The notes beneath the pieces were generated by a model that searched no databases, had not been told where the DNA came from, and saw nothing but the letters and a program-made list of their open reading frames with translations. A stretch of DNA of 23,053 nt, taken from contig CAMCOB010000011.1 of assembly GCA_945876305.1 (NCBI GenBank), positions 1 to 23,053 of the forward strand, given 5' to 3'. Made by a program: the position numbers and the translations under genes. Source of the stretch: Bifidobacterium breve. GTDB lineage: Bacteria; Actinomycetota; Thermoleophilia; Miltoncostaeales; Miltoncostaeaceae. Of the stretch, positions 17,096-23,053 are shown in pieces; positions within the stretch are counted from its first letter, which is position 1; every line of letters begins with the position of its first letter.

Positions 17096-18189
17096 GCAGC
17101 GTTCCCGGCCCAACGGCACACCTGGAAGCATCCGAGACGGCCACGGTGCGCGATCTGCGCGAGGGCTATCGCCGGTACCGGCCGTCGCTCGTGACGCTCA
17201 TTCTCGGCGCCCTGCTGCTTGTGGCGCTCGGATACCTGTACGTGGATGGCTTCTGGATGCGGGCGCACGGCGTCGACCTCGCCGTCGTCGCGCTGATCGG
17301 CGTGCTCGGCCTGCTGGGATTCGTGCTCAGCCTCATTACCTCGCGGCCATCACGGCTGCCACGGGTCATCGACGTGACCCTCGGGCTCTGCGGAGCCGTG
17401 TTCGCCCAGTTACTCACCCGCGAGTTGGGCATTCCCGTGCTCATTGCAATGGGGGTCACGGGATCCATCATCGGAGTTCTGTCCCTGCGCGATGGCCCGC
17501 TCGACTTCATGGCATCGGCGTCCGGGTACGCGGGCATGTTCACGGGGCTGCTCCAGCCCGGACCGGTGCTGGCCTGGGGGTGGGTGCTGATTGCGGGCCT
17601 GCTCGCGGGCCTGCTCATGTCCGTCGTCGGCCCTGCGGTACTGCCCGGGGTGGGAGCCCGGATTGGCGCAGTCGCGTTTCTGACAGGGGCGGTCGTGTAC
17701 CTGCTCGCCCAGTGGAGCGGCACCGACTCCCCGCCCCTCTTGCCAGTTGAGAGCGCAGGTCTTGCAACCTGGGCGATTCTCCCCATCGGGATGGCCGGAG
17801 CGCTGGTCACCTGGGCGCTCATCCGCTGCACCTCAATGCCCTTTGTGCTGGCATCGGCGCTGCCCTCGCTGTGCGTATGCGGGGTGATGGCCATCGCCCT
17901 CCCCGCCAGTGTGCCGGTGCTCGGATCGGCATGGGTGGGTGGCACGCTCATCGCCAGTGCCGACCCCGAGCGCCTCCCGACGGCCTTCTGGATCGGCGTC
18001 ACAGGAATCGTCTATGGCGCGCTGATGCTGCACTTCGGGGGGCCGCTCACCGGCCACGTGGGGGTACTGGGCGCAACGGCATCTATCGCGTGCATGGCCA
18101 CCGCCACGGCCGAATGGCTCATTCATGGCCGCCACCTCGGACCTCTCGTTGCGCGTATCGCACGAGCGCCGGCCACGCCATCACGATGA
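17092..18189 (+). CDS. Polytopic membrane protein A of a tandem paralogous pair
   Basis: The 365-residue protein has a 30-residue hydrophilic N-terminus and about nine to ten hydrophobic segments. It shares a series of motifs in the same order with the next gene: ELGIPV at 111-116, ASASGYAGMFTGLLQP at 141-156, VVGPAVLPGVGARIGA at 178-193, a MPFVLAS stretch at 249-255, AWVGGT at 280-285, RLPTAFWIG at 294-302 and GGPLTGHVGVLGATA at 316-330. Residues about 101-195 and 236-331 look like two copies of one unit. No family is recognised. Gly-rich half-hydrophobic stretches could be re-entrant loops, which fits a transporter or channel. Starts as ATGA over the HAD stop. Confidence 0.72.
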   Translation: MSSVPGPTAHLEASETATVRDLREGYRRYRPSLVTLILGALLLVALGYLYVDGFWMRAHGVDLAVVALIGVLGLLGFVLSLITSRPSRLPRVIDVTLGLCGAVFAQLLTRELGIPVLIAMGVTGSIIGVLSLRDGPLDFMASASGYAGMFTGLLQPGPVLAWGWVLIAGLLAGLLMSVVGPAVLPGVGARIGAVAFLTGAVVYLLAQWSGTDSPPLLPVESAGLATWAILPIGMAGALVTWALIRCTSMPFVLASALPSLCVCGVMAIALPASVPVLGSAWVGGTLIASADPERLPTAFWIGVTGIVYGALMLHFGGPLTGHVGVLGATASIACMATATAEWLIHGRHLGPLVARIARAPATPSR

Positions 18190-19289
18190 CCCCGCCCCGC
18201 CTCTCACTCCTCTTTCAGCCCGAGGCCCGGTCCACTGCGAGCATCCTCCACGAGGAGCCGTGGCAGGGCCGTTCGGGGTTGCCGTCGCCGGCCGTACTGC
18301 TGCTCGCATCGGTCATGGCCGCGGGCCTCGGGCTCCTCTACGCCGCGTCGTTTCTGCTGGGCGCCGAGCCCCTCCCCTTGGCAGCAGCCCTTGTTGCCGG
18401 GGTTCTTCTGGTGGGCGGCATGGCCATCACCACGCTCACCTCCGAGCAGGTCGGGCGGGTACGAGCCATCGATGTCGGCATGTCTGTGGCGTCGGCCGCG
18501 ATGACCCTCTTTCTGGCTCGCGACATGGGCATCCCTGTCATCGTGGCGGCGTCGCTGGTGGCCGTCGTTCTTGGGGCCATGGCGCTGCCCGGGCAGCAGA
18601 TTGACGTAAGCGCCGCTGGAGCGGGCTATACCGGCGCCTTCGTCGGCATGTTGTCGCCCACCGTGACGCTTGGCACCGGGTGGGTAATGGGTGCGGCCCT
18701 GCTGGCCGGGGTGCTCTGGTCGCTCATCGGCCCATCGGTGTGGGATGGCGTGGGTGGACGCATGGGGGCGCTGGCCTACATCGCGGCGTCCGGCCTCTAC
18801 TTGGTGGCAGATGCCGTGGGTGCCGAACGCGGTCACCCGCTGCTGCCGGGTATGGATGGCATGGCGCATGCCGCAGTGGTGCCTATCGGGTGCGTGGCGG
18901 CACTTGTCACCTGGGTGCTCATCCAGCGGTTGGGCGTGCCCTTTGTGCTGGCATCCGGAGCCACATCCCTTGCTGTGTGCGGGGCTATCGCTCTTACCCT
19001 GCCAACGGGCACCGCATTTGCCGGCGCGTGGTTTGGCGGCACCTTTGTTGGCGCGGCGGGGGCGAGCCGTCTGCCCAATGCGTTCTGGGTGGGTCTCGCC
19101 GGGCTGGTGTTCGGCACCCTCATGCTGCACTTCAGCGGGCCGCTGACGGGGCACGTGGGCGTGCTGGGTGCCACGGCGGTCATCGCGAGCCTCGTGGTGG
19201 GGGCGGTGGAGTGGGTGGTGCTGGCCCCGCCGGTGCAGCACCGGGCCGCGGCGATCGTGGCGCGTGTGCGTCCCGGGCGGTCGGCTTAG
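18186..19289 (+). CDS. Polytopic membrane protein B of a tandem paralogous pair
   Basis: The ATG at 18186 overlaps the stop of copy A (ATGA), giving 367 residues; the frame is open further upstream, but that part is inside copy A. It carries the same ordered motifs: DMGIPV at 113-118, AAGAGYTGAFVGMLSP at 143-158, LIGPSVWDGVGGRMGA at 180-195, VPFVLAS at 251-257, AWFGGTF at 281-287, RLPNAFWVG at 295-303 and SGPLTGHVGVLGATA at 317-331. Repeat units are about 103-197 and 238-332. The N-terminal tail (about 30 residues) differs from copy A. The two proteins most likely form a heteromer or dimer. Function unknown. Its TAG overlaps the convergent repressor stop codon (TTAG). Confidence 0.72.
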   Translation: MTPPRLSLLFQPEARSTASILHEEPWQGRSGLPSPAVLLLASVMAAGLGLLYAASFLLGAEPLPLAAALVAGVLLVGGMAITTLTSEQVGRVRAIDVGMSVASAAMTLFLARDMGIPVIVAASLVAVVLGAMALPGQQIDVSAAGAGYTGAFVGMLSPTVTLGTGWVMGAALLAGVLWSLIGPSVWDGVGGRMGALAYIAASGLYLVADAVGAERGHPLLPGMDGMAHAAVVPIGCVAALVTWVLIQRLGVPFVLASGATSLAVCGAIALTLPTGTAFAGAWFGGTFVGAAGASRLPNAFWVGLAGLVFGTLMLHFSGPLTGHVGVLGATAVIASLVVGAVEWVVLAPPVQHRAAAIVARVRPGRSA

Positions 19290-19570
19290 CGCCCGATGCG
19301 CGCGTGGCGCATGAGCGTGGCAACGCTTCGCTCGAGCTCGTCGGCGCAGATCTCCCCATCCGCCTGCGTGCAGCCGCGCAGTCGCTCGCCGATCAGGTGC
19401 AGCCCCACCTGATCGAGTGCCGCGGTGACGGCCGCAAGTTGCACCAGCACGTCGTCGCATGACGAGTCCTCGTCGAGCATGCGCTGCACGCCGCGCAGTT
19501 GACCCTCTGCGCGCCGCAGACGCACCATGATCTGCAGACGGGTGGGAGGTGCTGATGCGCCGGTGGCCAC
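19286..19570 (-). CDS. CsoR/CstR-family (DUF156) transcriptional repressor
   Basis: From the GTG at 19570 the product has 94 residues, the normal family size; it lies eight bases after the FmdB-like stop. The helix 1-2 signature RLRRAEGQLRGVQRMLDED is diagnostic of the all-alpha CsoR/RcnR/FrmR/CstR repressors. Cys38 and Cys67 are 29 residues apart, as are Cys36/Cys65 of M. tuberculosis CsoR. The position of the copper-ligating His (four before the second Cys) is Arg63. That pattern resembles the CstR branch, which senses reactive sulfur through a Cys-Cys bridge, more than the Cu(I) sensors. An extra Cys75 is present. It is the last gene of the thioredoxin operon and probably regulates it through the palindrome at 21146-21174. 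Confidence 0.88.
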   Translation of the reverse strand: MATGASAPPTRLQIMVRLRRAEGQLRGVQRMLDEDSSCDDVLVQLAAVTAALDQVGLHLIGERLRGCTQADGEICADELERSVATLMRHARIGR

Positions 19571-19578
19571 GGTACGAC

Positions 19579-19812
19579 CTAGTGGTTGTGGCCGCAGCCG
19601 CAGCCACCGCCATGTGCGTGGCCGCCCCCGCCAGATGGCGCACCGGCGCCACCACCACGGGAGGGCTTGGCCGACACGAACCCGGCGGTGATCAGCTGTT
19701 CGGCCCGCGCCCCGCACTGGGGGCACGAACGGTCGTCATCACGCAGGAAGCCCTGGCGGAACACTTCGAAGTCGTGCGCACACGACTGGCATCGCAAGTC
19801 GTACGAGGGCAT
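19579..19812 (-). CDS. FmdB-family zinc-ribbon protein with His/Cys/Gly tail
   Basis: The 77-residue protein begins MPSYDLRCQSC, the typical FmdB start (MPxYxYxCxxC). It has two CxxC knuckles, Cys8/Cys11 and Cys30/Cys33, forming a rubredoxin/zinc-ribbon-like site. After a Gly/Ser linker the last 17 residues alternate His, Gly and Cys (HAH, then CGCGHNH), which should bind extra transition metal and resembles metal-storage tails on Ni/Cu/Zn chaperones. FmdB relatives are described as putative regulators, with poorly known roles. It sits three bases after trxA and eight before the CsoR-type gene, suggesting metal or thiol homeostasis within the thioredoxin module. Confidence 0.85.
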   Translation of the reverse strand: MPSYDLRCQSCAHDFEVFRQGFLRDDDRSCPQCGARAEQLITAGFVSAKPSRGGGAGAPSGGGGHAHGGGCGCGHNH

Positions 19813-19815
19813 GGT

Positions 19816-20133
19816 TTATGCGAGCCCGAGCGCTTGCTCGATACCGGCGCGCGGCATGGCACCCACGGCGTTCTTGGTGAGCTCGCCACCCTCGAACAGG
19901 CCGATGAAGGGAATGCCCTGAATCCCGTAGCGCTGTGCGATGTCCGGGGCATCGTCCACGTTGACCTTGCACACCACGATGTCGTCGCGGTCGCGGGCGA
20001 TCTCGTCGATAACCGGGCCGATCATGCGGCAGGGGCCGCACCACGGGGCCCAGAAGTCGACCACAACGGGCTTCTCGCTTTCGAGTACAAGGCCCTGGAA
20101 GGTGTCGCTGGTGATCTCGATGACGTCAGACAT
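19816..20133 (-). CDS. trxA: Thioredoxin
   Basis: The 105-residue cytosolic protein has the thioredoxin fold with active site WCGPC (Cys32, Cys35), the buried Asp26, and cis-Pro75 in GIPF. The residue after the cis-Pro is Phe instead of the usual Thr, which borders the substrate groove. An extra Cys55 lies in the central strand. It is reduced by the thioredoxin reductase encoded 29 bases upstream and passes electrons to disulfide or persulfide substrates. A strong Shine-Dalgarno precedes the ATG. Confidence 0.95.
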   Translation of the reverse strand: MSDVIEITSDTFQGLVLESEKPVVVDFWAPWCGPCRMIGPVIDEIARDRDDIVVCKVNVDDAPDIAQRYGIQGIPFIGLFEGGELTKNAVGAMPRAGIEQALGLA

Positions 20134-20138
20134 TTCTG

Positions 20139-20143
20139 CTCCT
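20139..20143 (-). promoter_or_regulatory. Shine-Dalgarno of trxA
   Basis: AGGAG on the minus strand lies five bases before the trxA ATG at 20133, in the 29-base gap after trxB. It is the clearest ribosome binding site in the window and suggests that trxA is translated more strongly than its leaderless-looking or coupled neighbours. Confidence 0.75.
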
Positions 20144-20162
20144 GGTTCGCGTTCGCGTGTTG

Positions 20163-21134
20163 TCAGTGGGTGGCAGTGGCCGGATGCGCTGCGGCCTCAA
20201 GCCACCGCTCCGCATCGATTGCCGCCATGCACCCGCTGCCCGCTGCCGTCACGGCCTGCCGGTAGATGGTGTCCTGCACGTCGCCGCAGGCGAACACGCC
20301 CTCGACGTTGGTGCGGGTGCCGTCGGTAATGAGGTAGCCCTCACCGTCGGCGTCGAGCAGCCCCTCAAACAGTTCGGTGTTGGGTTGGTGACCGATGGCC
20401 ACGAACATGGCGGCGGTTGGGATGACCTGCTCGTCACCGGTCTCGACGTCGGCCACACGCACGCCCTCCACAACGTTGGCGCCCTCCACGTCGACCACGC
20501 GGGAGTTCCACACCACGGTGATCTTGGGGTTCTCGAGCACCCGCTGGGCCATGATGGCCGATGCCCGAAATGCGTCGCGGCGGTGCACGATGGTCACGCT
20601 CTCGCACATACGGGTGAGGAAGAGGGCCTCCTCCATCGCGGTGTCGCCACCACCCACGACCACCACCGGCTTGTCGCGGAAGAAGAAGCCGTCGCAGGTG
20701 GCACACGCCGACACGCCCTTGCCCCGCAGGCGCGTCTCGCCCTCAATGTCCAACCAGCGCGCGGACGCACCGGTGGACACGATGATTGACCGACCTACGT
20801 GCTCGTCGTCATCAACCCACACCCGGAATGGCCGTTCCGAGAAGTCGACCCGCGATACATCGGCCGTGATGAACCGGGTGCCAAACCGCTCGGCCTGCTG
20901 ACGGAACATGGCCATCATGTCGGGGCCCTGAACGCCGTCGGGAAATCCCGGGTAGTTCTCCACGTCGGTCGTGATCATCAATTGACCACCCGCGCCGTAG
21001 CCCTCAATGACCAACGGCTCGAGTCCGGCACGGGCCGCGTAGATGGCGGCCGTGAGCCCGGCGGGCCCGCTGCCGACGATGATCACTTCGTTGACGCCAT
21101 CTACTGACACACGGCCCTCCTGGGCACTCGACAT
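20163..21134 (-). CDS. trxB: Thioredoxin reductase (NADPH, low-molecular-weight type)
   Basis: The 323-residue flavoenzyme passes electrons from NADPH through FAD to thioredoxin. Motifs: FAD site GSGPAG at 21-26, redox pair CATC at 144-147, NADPH site GGGDTA at 161-166 with HRRDAFRAS at 184-192 for the 2'-phosphate, and the second FAD motif ACGDVQD at 282-288. Length and order match bacterial TrxB. I chose the ATG at 21134 because an in-frame extension to 21374 would cross the divergent gene and the operator; a TATGTT box lies eight bases upstream and no Shine-Dalgarno is visible. It is the first gene of trxB-trxA-fmdB-csoR. Confidence 0.95.
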   Translation of the reverse strand: MSSAQEGRVSVDGVNEVIIVGSGPAGLTAAIYAARAGLEPLVIEGYGAGGQLMITTDVENYPGFPDGVQGPDMMAMFRQQAERFGTRFITADVSRVDFSERPFRVWVDDDEHVGRSIIVSTGASARWLDIEGETRLRGKGVSACATCDGFFFRDKPVVVVGGGDTAMEEALFLTRMCESVTIVHRRDAFRASAIMAQRVLENPKITVVWNSRVVDVEGANVVEGVRVADVETGDEQVIPTAAMFVAIGHQPNTELFEGLLDADGEGYLITDGTRTNVEGVFACGDVQDTIYRQAVTAAGSGCMAAIDAERWLEAAAHPATATH

Positions 21135-21142
21135 GGAGCGGG

Positions 21143-21148
21143 AACATA
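21143..21148 (-). promoter_or_regulatory. Candidate -10 box of the thioredoxin operon
   Basis: TATGTT on the minus strand fits TANNNT and ends eight bases before the trxB ATG, so the transcript could be nearly leaderless. It overlaps the left arm of the ATACC/GGTAT palindrome, so a repressor bound there would block polymerase. Confidence 0.45.
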
Positions 21149-21174
21149 CCCCCTCCCGGTATAGAGGGGATACC
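21146..21174. promoter_or_regulatory. Doubled palindrome, candidate CsoR/CstR-type operator
   Basis: ATACC (21146-21150), seven bases CCCTCCC, GGTAT (21158-21162), seven bases AGAGGGG, ATACC (21170-21174). The arms repeat every 12 bases and form two overlapping inverted repeats with C- or G-tract centres. CsoR-family operators are described as G/C tracts flanked by A/T-rich inverted ends of this kind. It lies in the 48-base gap between trxB and the divergent zinc-ribbon gene and overlaps the candidate -10 boxes of both. The CsoR-type repressor is encoded at the end of the trxB operon. Confidence 0.55.
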
Positions 21175-21176
21175 CT
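21171..21176 (+). promoter_or_regulatory. Candidate -10 box of the divergent CxxC mini-protein
   Basis: TACCCT fits TANNNT and ends six bases before the ATG at 21183, leaving no room for a Shine-Dalgarno; a leaderless transcript is likely. It overlaps the right arm of the palindrome. Confidence 0.45.
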
Positions 21177-21182
21177 ATCAAC

Positions 21183-21395
21183 ATGCCAGATGCCTGCAAT
21201 GAGTGTGGTGGCCGGGTCGAATACACGGTCGTGTCGGGGATTGTGTCGCTGAAGCGCCGTCGATCGGGAATGGCCTCCGGGCGCGTGAGCGCCCTTCGGG
21301 CTGAGACCTGCATCGAGTGCGGTCTCACCACGATGTACGCGGAGCGCCCCGAGCGCCTGTTTCGCGATCTGCACCGGAACACGCCGACCAGCTGA
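21183..21395 (+). CDS. Two-CxxC zinc-ribbon mini-protein
   Basis: The 70-residue protein has Cys5/Cys8 (CNEC) and Cys43/Cys46 (CIEC), a four-Cys zinc or redox site enclosing a basic segment (SLKRRRSGM, about residues 22-30). The C-terminal stretch, about 52-70, is charged and probably helical. No named family is recognised; similar small two-knuckle proteins occur in many genomes. It is transcribed away from trxB across the shared candidate operator, so it may be co-regulated with the thioredoxin operon and be a thioredoxin substrate or redox/zinc buffer. Its TGA is three bases from the convergent gene's stop. Confidence 0.7.
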   Translation: MPDACNECGGRVEYTVVSGIVSLKRRRSGMASGRVSALRAETCIECGLTTMYAERPERLFRDLHRNTPTS

Positions 21396-21398
21396 GCC

Positions 21399-21998
21399 CT
21401 ACTTCGCGCGGGTGGTGAACACCAGCCGGTTGCCCGCGCCCGTGGGGCGCTGCCCCGCTGCCCAGTAGGTGCGCCCCTGTTCCTCCTCGGCCATGGCGAT
21501 CTTCTCGCCGTCGGCAATGGTCACCACCCCCCAGGCCAAGAGCACGCCGATCACCACGCCTTCGGCGGTGCCCCCACGGCCGAGCACGGCCACGAGAAAC
21601 AGCAGCATGAAGGCCGACGCCACGAACATGACGATCGACGAAATGGTGGCCCATCGCCGCCAGTCGCGTGGTCCGGCCTCGAGTAGGCGTGACCCGTCGG
21701 CCAGCTGTGCGTCCGGCAGGCGGATAGATGCCAGCCCGCTGCGCTTGAGCCACACGCTGAGCAGCGGGAAGAAGACAAGGCCCGTGATCCCAGCCATGCC
21801 CACTGTGACGCCCAGCCACATCCACGACCAGCCATCCTCAGATGTGGCCTCGAGGATGACGGACAACCCCAGCAGCGCAAATGACACGCCCATGAGCACC
21901 ACGCCGTACAGGCGCGACAGCCGCGCGTAGCCCCACAGCAGGTCCCGGTCACCGAGATTGACGGGATCGATAACGCGTTTGCGCTTCTTTTTTGCCAC
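21399..21998 (-). CDS. Four-TM membrane protein, unknown
   Basis: I start at the GTG at 21998 (199 residues), with a Lys/Arg-rich tip (VAKKKRKR) and a TACGCT box seven bases upstream; the frame is open to 22241, but that extension would run into the divergent MFS gene. TM segments lie at about 30-50, 59-82, 117-139 and 146-163. Between TM2 and TM3 is a hydrophilic stretch of about 35 residues with WLKRSGLASIRLPDAQL. The C-terminus is hydrophilic, with an EEEQGRTYWAAGQRPTG region. The layout suggests two TM hairpins in the inner membrane. No family is recognised and no operon partner is visible. Confidence 0.65.
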   Translation of the reverse strand: MAKKKRKRVIDPVNLGDRDLLWGYARLSRLYGVVLMGVSFALLGLSVILEATSEDGWSWMWLGVTVGMAGITGLVFFPLLSVWLKRSGLASIRLPDAQLADGSRLLEAGPRDWRRWATISSIVMFVASAFMLLFLVAVLGRGGTAEGVVIGVLLAWGVVTIADGEKIAMAEEEQGRTYWAAGQRPTGAGNRLVFTTRAK

Positions 21999-22005
21999 GG
22001 GCGGG

Positions 22006-22011
22006 AGCGTA
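22006..22011 (-). promoter_or_regulatory. Candidate -10 box for the four-TM protein gene
   Basis: TACGCT on the minus strand fits TANNNT and ends seven bases before the GTG at 21998, with no Shine-Dalgarno between. This supports the short form of the protein. Confidence 0.4.
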
Positions 22012-22058
22012 GCGACCCGGGTTGGTCCCGGGCACCACCGGCGATCGCAGACGGGGTA

Positions 22059-22064
22059 TACGGT
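22059..22064 (+). promoter_or_regulatory. Possible -10 box for the MFS gene
   Basis: TACGGT fits TANNNT and ends nine bases before the ATG at 22074, so the leader would be zero to three bases. The overlapping TATACG is an alternative reading. Weaker than the other boxes. Confidence 0.3.
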
Positions 22065-22073
22065 GCGACCGTC

Positions 22074-23053
22074 ATGCAGATGCCACGCCCGCCCGCCCTG
22101 CTTGCCGTCCGTGCCCGGCTGCGGCAGAGCCCCCGCTGGCGGTGGATGGCCATGGCCGTGGTGGCCGGCGGGATGATGCTGCAGGTGCTGAACATCAGCA
22201 TCGTCAACATCGCGCTTCCATCGATCGCCGACGATTTCCACTCAGGTGTGTCGGGCACCACCTGGGTGGTGACGGGATATCTAGTGACCCAGGCGGTGCT
22301 GCTGCCCATCGCCGGCCGCGCGGGCGATCTGTACGGGCGCCGGCGGGTGTGGGTGGCGGGAATCCTCATCATGGTTCTCGCCTCGGTGCTGTGCGCAGTG
22401 GCCTGGAGCGAGCCCGCCCTCATCGTGTTTCGCATCATGCAGGGGGTCGGTGCCTCGGCCATGGCGCCCACGGCATTCGCCTATGCGGCCATTCTCTTTC
22501 CGCCCGAGAAGCGCGGGCTGGCCCTTGGGGTGCTGTCGGGCATCATGGCCGTCGCCCCGGTGCTGGCCCTGAACCTCGCCGGCGTGCTTGTGGGCGTATG
22601 GGGGTGGCGCAGCGTGTTCTGGTTCACACCCGTGGTGGCGCTGATCGTGCTTGTGGGCGCACTGTTTGTATTGCGCGAGCGAGCGCCATCTGAGGCCCGC
22701 CCATTCGACATGCTGGGCGCCGCGCTGGCTGCACTTGGCCTGTTTCCGCTGCTCACGGCGCTTTCGCAGGCATCTGCATGGGGATGGACGGCACCCCGCA
22801 CGCTCATCGTCGGCGCGCTCGGCATCGTGTTCCTCGTGTTGTTCACCTGGCGCGAGCGCACCACCGACGATCCCATGCTCGATCTGTCGCTCTTGACACT
22901 GTCGACGGTGAGAAATGCCAACCTGACCGGGTTCGCCGTGGGAGGAGCCATGTTCGGCACGCTCATCCTGCTGCCGTTCTACTTCTCCACGGTGCTGGGT
23001 TACTCGGGCATCGAACTGTCGTTGGCCATTACCCCGGTGGCAGCATGCTTCAT
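22074..23053 (+). CDS. DHA2-like MFS transporter, N-terminal part only
   Basis: The frame is open from ATG 22074 to the window end (326 codons), so the C-terminus is missing. About ten TM segments are visible, and the central arrangement fits the 14-TM EmrB/QacA group. Motif A is GDLYGRRRVW after TM2. Positions normally conserved in DHA2 exporters differ: LNISIVNIALP has Asn where LDxTIVNVALP has Asp, and the antiporter motif C region reads SGIMAVAPVLALNLAG instead of GPxxGG. The WGWRSVFWF stretch after TM5 is recognisable. Drug export is the family default, but these changes make proton antiport and substrate uncertain. Confidence 0.85.
   Translation, partial: MQMPRPPALLAVRARLRQSPRWRWMAMAVVAGGMMLQVLNISIVNIALPSIADDFHSGVSGTTWVVTGYLVTQAVLLPIAGRAGDLYGRRRVWVAGILIMVLASVLCAVAWSEPALIVFRIMQGVGASAMAPTAFAYAAILFPPEKRGLALGVLSGIMAVAPVLALNLAGVLVGVWGWRSVFWFTPVVALIVLVGALFVLRERAPSEARPFDMLGAALAALGLFPLLTALSQASAWGWTAPRTLIVGALGIVFLVLFTWRERTTDDPMLDLSLLTLSTVRNANLTGFAVGGAMFGTLILLPFYFSTVLGYSGIELSLAITPVAACF

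Noticed and set aside
19286..19570. Calling the DUF156 protein a copper-sensing CsoR.
   Set aside because: The His of the Cys-His-Cys copper site is Arg63 and no copper ATPase or chaperone gene is nearby.
18204..19658. A 484-codon minus-strand frame spanning membrane protein B and the repressor region.
   Set aside because: It is low-complexity His/Arg/Gly translation antisense to copy B and out of frame with the CsoR-type gene.
22055..22059. GGTAT upstream of the MFS gene as a second site for the repressor.
   Set aside because: No ATACC partner lies at the 12-base spacing seen before trxB; a five-base match is expected by chance.

Overview
The window is very GC-rich, gene-dense DNA with almost no intergenic space. 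It looks chromosomal and most likely actinobacterial. The evidence is a luciferase-like F420-type oxidoreductase, an actinobacterial-style PBP1A with a Pro/Ala tail, a CsoR-family repressor, many GTG starts and TANNNT -10 boxes set 6-8 bases before start codons. A Thermoleophilia-like lineage is possible but is only inference. I found no rRNA, tRNA, CRISPR array, insertion sequence or phage gene.

Layout. (1) 1-5127, minus strand: a six-gene chain joined by stop/start overlaps. In order of transcription it encodes an LLM oxidoreductase, an exported unknown, a secreted clan-A glycoside hydrolase, a UbiG-like methyltransferase, an anchored FlgD-Ig-like protein and the N-terminus of a polytopic membrane protein. 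(2) 5265-6749, minus: a GT20 trehalose-6-phosphate synthase homologue. (3) 6834-13593, plus: a six-gene, fully overlapping envelope glycosylation cassette. It encodes an M28-fold membrane protein that has lost its metal ligands, a DPM1-like GT2, a GT4, a YbhN/LPG-synthase-TM-like protein, a DUF2079 GT-C-like protein and a small membrane protein. (4) 13590-16294, minus: PBP1A and, coupled upstream, an unknown single-pass protein. (5) 16421-19289, plus: a HAD hydrolase and two tandem paralogous polytopic membrane proteins, each built of two repeated halves, family not recognised. (6) 19286-21134, minus: trxB, trxA, an FmdB-like zinc ribbon with a His/Cys/Gly tail, and a CsoR/CstR-type repressor. 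(7) 21183-23053: a two-CxxC mini-protein, a four-TM protein and the start of a DHA2-type MFS transporter.

Most interesting points. (a) The thioredoxin operon ends with a CstR-like repressor (Cys-Cys spacing 29, copper-ligating His replaced by Arg). Its promoter carries a doubled ATACC-N7-GGTAT-N7-ATACC palindrome shaped like CsoR/CstR operators, which suggests an autoregulated thiol/persulfide-responsive thioredoxin module that also includes the divergent CxxC mini-protein. (b) The glycosylation cassette is headed by a pseudo-M28 protein whose layout (one TM, lumen-side M28 fold, about seven C-terminal TMs) resembles eukaryotic Gaa1/GPAA1. (c) The tandem, internally duplicated membrane proteins look like an unnamed transporter or channel family. 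All functional links are inferred from sequence alone.
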